Shown: piece after piece, positions 34,460-41,239 of the stretch
Numbering within the stretch: the first letter of the stretch is position 1
Layout: each line of letters begins with the position of its first letter
Origin: Chloroflexota bacterium
GTDB taxonomy: Bacteria > Chloroflexota > Anaerolineae > Anaerolineales > Anaerolineaceae
DNA: 41,239 bases
Direction of reading: 5' to 3'
NCBI GenBank assembly: GCA_021372725.1
Contig: JAJFTV010000129.1
Location: forward strand, 1 to 41,239
Position numbers and translations under genes: made by a program
Notes under the pieces: model-generated
Databases searched by the model: none
The model's input: the letters and a program-made list of their open reading frames with translations, nothing else
What the model was told of the DNA's origin: nothing

Positions 34460-34662
34460 GGGAAAATCCTCCGGGTTGTGGAACAGGCTGGAATGATTTT
34501 ACAGTCAGGCCGGTGATGTGTCAAATCGAGCTTGGAAGGCGGTTTTGGATTAAGATTTGGCTGGTGGAAAAATAGTTTTTGAGTTACTGAACGATGTGCT
34601 GTTTCGGTTTGGGCCGACTTTGAGATCGAATTCCATGAAAGGATGTACTGTCAATTAGTCGA

Positions 34663-34671
34663 TGCTATAAT
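34663..34671 (+). promoter_or_regulatory. Extended -10 promoter of the tricorn-type gene
   Basis: TGC-TATAAT lies about 105 bases before ATG 34776. No good -35 is visible. The rest of 34460-34775 shows no gene. Confidence 0.6.
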
Positions 34672-34775
34672 CTTCATAATTGTTTTTATCCGTTTTGCGG
34701 CGAAAGACTGGTATCCCGCAGGCACCATCTTACAATCATTCCTGGCAGCAAAATTGAGTCATTATGGGAGAAACC

Positions 34776-37700
34776 ATGAATTCCAAAGAAAACATTCAAA
34801 AGGAAACGCTGTTCCTCAGGCAGCCCAGCGTCAGCAAAAACGAGATCGCTTTCATTTATGCGGGTGACGTATGGATCGCGAACAAAGATGGCTCCAACCC
34901 GCGCCGGCTCACAGCCCAAAAGGGTACCTCACGGCCGGTCTATTTTTCGCCGGATGGTGAATGGCTGACATTTTCCGCCCAATATGACAGCGGGTGGAGT
35001 GTATATGTAATTTCCAGGGAAGGCGGCGCTCCCCGCCGGTTGACTTATCACCCCGCCGAGGAGATCGTTCAAGGCTGGACGCAGGATGGCAGGCATATAT
35101 TGTTCGCCTCCGACCAGCGATCACCGCATGCGCGCCAGTATAAGCTGTTCACCGTGCCGGTTGAAGGGGGACTCCCAACGGAACTGCCAATGGATATGGC
35201 TTTCAGGGGCGCTTACTCTCCGGACGGAAAATACCTGGCATACATTCAATACCCGGAGGCTTTCTGGACCTGGAAACGCTACCGCGGCGGAATGACCTGT
35301 CCGATTATGGTGTTGGATCTGAAGTCGCTCGATGAGGTGAAAATCCCGCACGAAAATGCCACCGATACGTTCCCCTGCTGGGTGGGGAAGGATATTTATT
35401 TCCTGTCCGACCGCAACCGCATCACCAATGTGTTCCGCTGGGTCGCGGCGGCCAACACGGTGGAACAGCTTACCTTCCACGACGACTACGACGTGCGTTC
35501 GTTGAGCGCCGGGCCCGACTGCCTGGTGTATGAACAGGCCGGAAGAATTCATGTAGTGGATTTTGCCGGACACAAGAGTACGCCGCTGCACATATCGCTG
35601 GCGGTTGAGCTGCCGGAAACCCGCCCTCAGTATAAAAAAGCCAAAGACTTTATTCAGAATGCGAATCTTTCACCCAGCGGGCAGCGGGCGGTATTCGAGG
35701 CACGCGGCGACATCTTTAGCGTGCCCGCAAAAAAGGGTGACATCCGCAACCTGACGCAAACGACCGGCGTATGTGAGCGCTTTCCGGCCTGGTCTGCCGA
35801 CGGGCAGTCGATCGCCTGGTTCTCGGATGCCAGCGGCGAATACGACCTGGTGATCTCGGACCAAAAAGGTGTGAAGAAAACGGTTGTCACACTGGGCAAG
35901 AAATCTTTCTTTTATACACCGCTCTGGTCGCCGGACAGCAAGAAGATCGCCTTTACCGACAAGGCGCTCAATCTCTACTATCTGGATGTGGAGACCAAAG
36001 AGGTGATCCATGTCGACAGTGAAACTTATGACCATCCGGAACGCACATTGAACCCGGCCTGGTCGCCGGACAGCAAATGGCTGGCCTACACCCGGCGGCT
36101 GGATAATCAGATCCGGGCGGTATTTCTGTACGAGCTGGAAACCAAAACGATCAGCCAGGTGACCGACGGGATGAGCGATGCCACCGATGCCTGTTTCAGC
36201 CGCGATGGAAAATATCTGTACTTTACCGCCAGCAGCAATTTTGGGCTGAATGTCGGCTGGCTGGATTTGTCATCCACCGAGCGAACTGTACTGCGCGGTC
36301 TGTATGCAGCCGTGCTCAGCAGTGAAGAGCCATCCCCCTTTGCGCCGGAAAGCGATGAAGAAAAACCTGAAGAAAAACCGGCCGTGGAAAAGAAATCTGA
36401 AGAGAATGGCATGGATGCCATCGGCAACTATACTGCAAAGAAAACAGAAGACCCGGTGGTCAAGGTGGATCTGGAAGGGCTGCAGCAGCGGATTGTGGCG
36501 CTGCCGGTTGCGGAGCGAACCTATAGCAGGCTTCAGGCAGCGGAAAACAAGCTGTTCTATCTGGAGGTATTGCCCAACCAGCCGATGTCAGATGCGGTAC
36601 CGGCGTTCAGCCTGAACGTGTTTGATTTCAAGGAACGAAAAAGTGAAATATTTGTGGAGCGGGTGCAGAATTACTGGCTCAGCGCCAATGGCAAGATGCT
36701 GATGTATCGCGCAGCCGGTGGGAACGACTTTTCCATCGTGAGCATTGACAAGAAACCTGCTGCGGGTGATGGCGCGCTAAACCTGGATGCCATGCAAATC
36801 CTGGTGGATCCGAAGGCGGAGTGGAAACAAATTTTCCGTGAGGCTTTCCGTGTGCAGCGTGACTTCTTCTATGACGCCGGGATGCACGGGCTTGATCTGG
36901 AGGCGGCCTACCGGAAATATCTGCCATTCCTCGAGCATGTTGCCCATCGCGATGACCTGAATTACCTGATGTGCGAGTTTTCAGGCGAAATTGTCGCCGG
37001 GCATATTTTCATCATGATGGGGGATATCCCTGCACCGGATGTGGTACCGGTGGGTCTGCTGGGGGCCGATTATGAAGTAAACGCGGACGGTTTTTACCGG
37101 ATCAAGAAAATTTATGATGGGATCAACTGGCACCCTGAGCTGCGTTCTCCGCTGACCGAGCCGGGGGTTAATATAAAGGAAGGCGAGTACATTTTGGCAG
37201 TGAACGGGAAACCGCTGCGCTCGCCGGATAACATTTACCGCCTGTTCGAGCAGACTGCCGACAAGGTGACCGATCTGCTGGTGGGTGAGACCTCCGACAT
37301 GGAGAAGGCGCGTACGGTGACGGTAAAACCGTTGGCCAGCGAGGCACTGCTGCGTCACTGGGCATGGATTGAGGGCAACCGTAAAAAGGTGGATGAGTTG
37401 TCTGATGGGCGTGTAGCATACGTGTACATGCCCGACACTTCACTGGATGGATATGCCAATTTCAACCGCTATTACTTCTCGCAACTGGACAAAGAGGCTG
37501 TGGTGCTCGATGAGCGTTTCAATGCCGGCGGGTCGGTAGCCGATTACGTGATTGACCTGCTCAACCGTCCGTTGTTGAGTTACTGGGCCACGCGGGAAGG
37601 GAAGAGCTTTGCCACCCCCAACGGCTCCATTTTTGGCCCGAAGGCCATGATCATCAATGAACTGGCCGGCTCAGGCGGCGATGCCATGCCGCATTTCTTC

Positions 37701-38009
37701 CGCCGGCGCGGGCTGGGCAAGCTGGTGGGCAAGCGCACCTGGGGTGGTTTGATCGGCATCTACGACTACCCGGTTTTGATGGACGGCGGCAGGTTGACCT
37801 CGCCGCGCCTGGCTATTTTCAGCCCGGACGGGGAGTGGGAAGTGGAGAATGTGGGCATTTCCGCGGATGTGGAGGTGGAGATGGCACCCAAAGAAGTATT
37901 CGCGGGGCATGACCCGCAGTTGGAGAAAGCGGTGGAAGTGGTTCTGGAAGAGCTGAAGGCACATCCTTTTGAGCGAAAGCCGCGTCCGGCGCCGATTAAC
38001 AGAGTGAAG
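34776..38009 (+). CDS. Tricorn-type S41 protease
   Basis: A 1078-residue cytoplasmic protease (no signal peptide). Residues 1 to about 540 carry WD40/PD40-like propeller repeats (SPDGEWLTF, SPDSKKIAF, SPDSKWLAY). A charged Glu/Lys linker follows near 530-560, then a core, PDZ-like and S41 catalytic domain. Catalytic residues fit tricorn: His743 (VAGHIF), Ser966 (AGSGGD) and Glu1024 (VENVG). The residue before the His is Gly, where tricorn has Ser. Tricorn trims peptides released by the proteasome or other proteases. ATG 34776 has GGGAG upstream; ATG 34764 lacks one. The stop codon TAA occupies 38010-38012. Confidence 0.9.
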
Positions 38010-38084
38010 TAAAGACGGAAAAAAGCAGGAGTACGGTATGCCGTACCCCTGCGAATTGGTACTCAAATTCGTATACCTTGCGCT

Positions 38085-38417
38085 TCATATTTTGATGCAA
38101 TGTTCAAGGGTTTTGACCACCCATTGATTAAGACTGGTTTCTTCTTTTTCGGCGATTTGACTGAATTTTGCGTGAAGTTCTGGTGATGTTCTGATCACAA
38201 ATTTACCACTATATGATTTTTCCGGTTGGATACCCTCTTGTTGACAATATTCAAGATAGTCGTCTATTGCCTCAGCAAATGCTCCATGCAGTTCTTCAAT
38301 ACTTGTACCCTCAAAAGTAATTATGTCTCGAACCCCAAGAACTCTCCCGTAAAAAACATCATCTCCTTCGATATAACCAATTCTTGCTTCATAACCTTTA
38401 TACTTTATCGTATCCAT
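38085..38417 (-). CDS. hicB: HicB-family antitoxin
   Basis: A 110-residue protein. The N-terminal half (KYKGYEARIGYIEGDDVFYGRVLGV then ITFEGTSIEELHGAFAEAIDDYLEYC) is the HicB fold, a partly degraded RNase H-like domain. The C-terminal half (KFVIRTSPELHAKFSQIAEKEETSLNQWVVKTLE) is a ribbon-helix-helix DNA-binding domain, so it can bind both toxin and operator. ATG 38417 has AAGG and GGAAGGG upstream. It follows the HicA-like frame by 41 bases, in the toxin-then-antitoxin order. Confidence 0.85.
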   Translation of the reverse strand: MDTIKYKGYEARIGYIEGDDVFYGRVLGVRDIITFEGTSIEELHGAFAEAIDDYLEYCQQEGIQPEKSYSGKFVIRTSPELHAKFSQIAEKEETSLNQWVVKTLEHCIKI

Positions 38418-38458
38418 GACCTTAACCCTTCCTTTCCGGCATTTCGGGTTGATTACTG

Positions 38459-38719
38459 CTACTCCGGTAAACAAATTCCTGTGTCATTCAAAAAATCCCT
38501 TATTGCAACTACTTGATACCTTTTTAGTTCTCTCCTCGGATGTGGCTTATCCAGAAAGGCTGTGAGACCATTAAACCTGAACCTGACTCGAGATCCTTTG
38601 TTGTAGATCACTTCAACACCCAGCGAAGATAATAAACGGATGACAGCATCCCATTCAATGTCAGCCCGGATTGGGTTCTCAAATATGCTGTCAAGGGTTT
38701 TCTTCTGTTTATTATTATC
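38459..38719 (-). CDS. hicA: HicA-like toxin, start codon not evident
   Basis: A minus-strand frame not beginning with a standard start codon. Read from 38719 it gives about 86 residues: NKQKKTLDSIFENPIRADIE, a LLSSLGVEV strand, KGSRVRFRFNG, and DKPHPRREL with the candidate catalytic His, ending at TAG 38461-38459. This matches the HicA mRNA-interferase type with a KTL-IF N-terminus and PHP motif. The frame is open only to 38731, then a TGA, with no ATG, GTG or TTG before the conserved part. Either a rare start is used, or the start was lost and the toxin is silent. Conservation of the rest argues for recent loss at most. Confidence 0.65.
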   Translation of the reverse strand, partial: DNNKQKKTLDSIFENPIRADIEWDAVIRLLSSLGVEVIYNKGSRVRFRFNGLTAFLDKPHPRRELKRYQVVAIRDFLNDTGICLPE

Positions 38720-38755
38720 TTGAAAATGATATCATATTTTGATATCATTTTCAAG
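38719..38755. promoter_or_regulatory. Perfect 16-bp inverted repeat before hicA
   Basis: CTTGAAAATGATATCA (38719-38734), TATTT, TGATATCATTTTCAAG (38740-38755). It abuts the hicA frame and could be the operator of the HicB ribbon-helix-helix domain. The rest of 38756-38923 holds no supported gene. Confidence 0.6.
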
Positions 38756-38923
38756 GCGAATTCAAGATCAATAAAGATGTGTAAAGAAAGTTGTCTGTTA
38801 CGAATAAGCGAAATTCTTACTGTGTATTGTTCATGAACATCATCTCAAATGAGAATATAAAAACCGATTTGAAACCGAGAATCATTCATGCTACACTACA
38901 GGAAGCTGGAGTGGGTGATTGAG

Positions 38924-39412
38924 ATGAGCAAATCAAACAGCCAGGTAAGTTTCCTTTTATTTTTGATTTTTCTTCCCGTGCTGGGTGGGTGTACACTTTC
39001 GTTTGTGCCGACACCCACGCCTTTGCCAGAGCCGGTTGTTCTTCCCACCAGCGATGTAACCCCCGCTGATCTGCAAGGCGTCACCTGGCTGCTGCAGTCG
39101 ATGGGTGAGGATGAACTGGCCGAAGGAACCCATGTCACTATCCGCTTTACAGATGGAGTCATGGAGGGATATGCCGGATGTCGGGGATATCGAGGTTTCT
39201 ACCAGGCGAATGGGGGTACAATCTCTTTTCTGACCTTCAACATGCTGGGCGAAACTTCCTGTGCCGATAAAGAACTCCTGGCGCAGGAAACGCTCTTCAT
39301 CGATTACCTTGAGTTGTCCACCCGCTACCGGGTGGATGCCGGGCGGCTGGAAATTTACACATCCGGCAACGAGACGTTGATTTTCGCCGCAGAGCAGCAG
39401 CCTGTCGAATAA
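38924..39412 (+). CDS. META-domain lipoprotein
   Basis: About 162 residues. A signal peptide with lipobox LGGC is followed by a Pro/Thr-rich tether (PTPTPLPEPVV). The rest is a META domain (HslJ-like): LQGVTWLL at the start, then YAGCRGYRGFY and the CADKELLAQETLFIDYL helix. META-domain proteins occur on the outer surface and in heat-inducible stress proteins; function is mostly unknown. I prefer ATG 38924, directly before the signal peptide, over ATG 38888, which has no ribosome site. A single gene. Confidence 0.8.
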   Translation: MSKSNSQVSFLLFLIFLPVLGGCTLSFVPTPTPLPEPVVLPTSDVTPADLQGVTWLLQSMGEDELAEGTHVTIRFTDGVMEGYAGCRGYRGFYQANGGTISFLTFNMLGETSCADKELLAQETLFIDYLELSTRYRVDAGRLEIYTSGNETLIFAAEQQPVE

Positions 39413-39437
39413 CCGGTTCAGCACAGGATCATTTGAT

Positions 39438-40826
39438 TTAGGGCCTGGTCCAGCGGATTTCCCAATTGCCATTCAGCCTTGCGAAGACACTCATTACATT
39501 GAGTCTTATTTCCTGATTCTTTGGAAGATCTGCTTCCGACCACCAATCCAAATAGGTCCCTTTATCCGAGTACAAGAGGAAATCAACGGATTGGAATTTG
39601 TCAGGCAAAGGATTCGTTCGCAGTTTCAAATGATAATAAATATTTTTATCCAATTCGGATTGAACCAAATCAATACCGGTGATAACAACCTCAGAATCAG
39701 CGATGATGACAGGAATATTTTCGCGTTGAAAGGCAATGATGGTTGGCGAATCATCAAACTCCAATTGCAGAGGAAGCACAATATCTTTGCTTATTGATAC
39801 ACCGGCGACATGTAATATCAATTCCTCGGGATTTCCTGCCAAAGGAGCAAATGTAATAGTCCTCCTCAAAGCGTAGTAAGAAATACCTTTGGTGATGACA
39901 ATTTCAGGCTCAAGGGGATCATCGGCGTAATTTGCAAACAGAATGTTCTTCTCCATTTCATAACGGCGTCCAGACTCATCTTCCAGCCAGATTGTCTTCG
40001 CCCCCATTATGTCAGATGGTTTTCCATACTCGACAGGAGAGTTTATATAAATTTCCACAGCCGTGTATTGACTGTTCTCGGATACCGAGTTGATACGGAT
40101 ATCGACTCCCGCTGAGGATGCAATACTGGCTTCTGGTTGATAATTTATAACGGCAGTTTTTGTTTCATACTCTTTGACAGGTGATAATCGCAGGGGTATC
40201 TCCCAATAGGCTTTCTGAAACATTCCATAAGGGGTACGCCAAACCAGGGTCAACTGGTCTACCGGCTCAGACATGCCCGGAAAATTGAGATTTATCTCGA
40301 TATTGTCAGGTGAATAGATGACCGAATTTTGCGCTCTTCCGCCTGAGCCAATCTCTTGCCCATCTGGTAACCGGAGAAAGACGTGGTATAGATCAGGATA
40401 GTCTTCACCTGGAAAATTGATGAAATCGACAAGTACGAAAGCTTCTTCATGGCCAATAAATACCTGCTCTACTTTGAGTGTGACACCTTCTTCAGTGTAT
40501 TCCACAGGCTCTGGAAGGTAAAATGCATTTGTCGAATCGACAATCCCAAATCCGGGAATGTAAGTCTCGGCAAATCCTTTGATAGCTCCCATGACTGTTT
40601 TTGGGCCTATTACTATAATACTTAATACCAGAAACAGGATGCAGAAAAAAGCCAGCCGGTAACGGGTAAAGAATCGTTCTTTCGTTTTGAGAGAATTTGT
40701 AACAATCGCTGGTTGCAAATCAAACTGCTCTCCCAACCTGGCAACAAATTGGGCATCTGGAAGAGGCGGTTGGACTGCTCTCCGAAGCAGAGTTTCGAAT
40801 TCGTTATCCATTTTATTGCGGCCCAT
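39438..40826 (-). CDS. Membrane anti-sigma-like protein
   Basis: A 462-residue protein. The first 55 residues are cytoplasmic (EFETLLRRAVQPPLPDAQFVARL), one transmembrane helix spans about 56-76, and nearly 390 residues follow outside, rich in beta strands with no recognised catalytic motif. Its start overlaps the sigma factor stop by 14 bases with GGAGG upstream, so the two are translationally coupled. The layout (short cytoplasmic part, helix, sensor-like outer part, gene directly after an ECF sigma) indicates an anti-sigma factor, but the usual zinc-binding motif is not seen. What it senses is unknown. Confidence 0.7.
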   Translation of the reverse strand: MGRNKMDNEFETLLRRAVQPPLPDAQFVARLGEQFDLQPAIVTNSLKTKERFFTRYRLAFFCILFLVLSIIVIGPKTVMGAIKGFAETYIPGFGIVDSTNAFYLPEPVEYTEEGVTLKVEQVFIGHEEAFVLVDFINFPGEDYPDLYHVFLRLPDGQEIGSGGRAQNSVIYSPDNIEINLNFPGMSEPVDQLTLVWRTPYGMFQKAYWEIPLRLSPVKEYETKTAVINYQPEASIASSAGVDIRINSVSENSQYTAVEIYINSPVEYGKPSDIMGAKTIWLEDESGRRYEMEKNILFANYADDPLEPEIVITKGISYYALRRTITFAPLAGNPEELILHVAGVSISKDIVLPLQLEFDDSPTIIAFQRENIPVIIADSEVVITGIDLVQSELDKNIYYHLKLRTNPLPDKFQSVDFLLYSDKGTYLDWWSEADLPKNQEIRLNVMSVFARLNGNWEIRWTRP

Positions 40827-41239
40827 GAGTGTCCTCCATTAAATCCTTTAACTTTTCCTGAACCCTGTAAAGCGCTTTTTTTACATTGGCTTCTCTTTTT
40901 TTGAGTACCGCTGCCATATCCAAAAAACTGAGATCGGCTACATAGCGCAAAAGCACCAACTCTTTTTGCTGTTCCGGCAGTGCATTGACCAACGTGCGCA
41001 ATTTATCAATCTGTTCCGTCTGCGATGCCAATTCCAGCAGATCCACACCATGCGGGTCGGGTAAATCCTTATCCACAGAGATATCATGATTTTCTCTTCG
41101 ATAATGGTCCCTGATTTTATTGCGGGCAATGGTGAACAACCAGGGCGCAAATCGCTCCTGATGCCGGTAGCGTGGTAATGCCTGATAGACCGACAAGAAC
41201 ACCTGAGAGGTAATATCTTCAGCAACGGCGGTGTTTCCT
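40813..41239 (-). CDS. ECF sigma factor, truncated by window end
   Basis: The C-terminal 141 or so residues of a sigma-70-family ECF factor; the N-terminus lies beyond 41239. Region 2 reads AEDITSQVFLSVYQALPRY then FAPWLFTIARNKIRDHYRR, the -10 recognition helix. Region 4 is visible as LRTLVNALPEQQKELVLLRYVADLSFLDMAAVLKKREANVKKALYRV, the -35 helix-turn-helix. The anti-sigma-like gene follows with a 14-base overlap. The regulon cannot be guessed from this window. Confidence 0.88.
   Translation of the reverse strand, partial: GNTAVAEDITSQVFLSVYQALPRYRHQERFAPWLFTIARNKIRDHYRRENHDISVDKDLPDPHGVDLLELASQTEQIDKLRTLVNALPEQQKELVLLRYVADLSFLDMAAVLKKREANVKKALYRVQEKLKDLMEDTHGPQ

Noticed and set aside
1..41239. 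tRNA and rRNA genes
   Set aside because: No cloverleaf signature or rRNA segment was recognised in the intergenic stretches by eye; a covariance scan could still find one.

Overview
This window looks like a chromosomal segment of a Chloroflexota bacterium, most likely Anaerolineae. That is an inference from the gene families and from the intergenic repeats; there is no rRNA or other marker to place it firmly. The dominant theme is nucleoside capture and salvage. No rRNA, tRNA, CRISPR array, prophage or plasmid functions were recognised.

Layout. Positions 1-1540 hold two arrays of short hairpin-forming repeats around a small GIY-YIG nuclease gene. Positions 1541-9262 (minus strand) carry an MFS transporter, three tandem uridine-phosphorylase-family genes, and a complete ECF importer (T, two ATPases, a small two-helix protein, S component). 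Positions 9922-11761 (plus) carry a TPR/membrane protein, then a strong promoter, a c-di-GMP-I (GEMM-I) riboswitch and a sortase-like secreted protein. Positions 11849-17057 (minus) hold a Nudix hydrolase, a frameshifted HIT-family pseudogene, glutaminyl-tRNA synthetase and an ABC-2 exporter pair. Positions 17263-22583 and 24261-29173 (plus) are two complete BMP-type ABC nucleoside importers (lipoprotein, double ATPase, two permeases). They are separated by a ribokinase and a transposase remnant on the minus strand. The second importer is followed by a DeoD-like purine nucleoside phosphorylase. Positions 30039-34459 (minus) hold a VanZ-like protein, an M20 amidohydrolase, and adenosine deaminase paired with a third, orphan BMP-type permease. 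The rest is a tricorn-type protease, a HicAB-like toxin-antitoxin pair, a META-domain lipoprotein, and an anti-sigma-like membrane protein with an ECF sigma factor cut by the window end.

How the genes could work together. BMP lipoproteins and ABC permeases, and probably the ECF system, bring nucleosides in. Adenosine deaminase converts adenosine to inosine. The purine and uridine phosphorylases split nucleosides into base and (deoxy)ribose-1-phosphate. Ribokinase phosphorylates free ribose. The ECF operon encoding phosphorylases suggests an ECF transporter for nucleosides or a related compound rather than a classical vitamin.

Most unusual signals: (1) an intergenic repeat family whose stem bases change in compensating pairs between copies; (2) the ECF-uridine phosphorylase operon with an extra small membrane protein and a non-canonical ATPase pair; (3) a c-di-GMP riboswitch in front of a sortase-like protein; (4) a HicA-like reading frame with no normal start codon, next to a perfect 16-bp inverted repeat; (5) a possibly structured leader in front of the second nucleoside importer.
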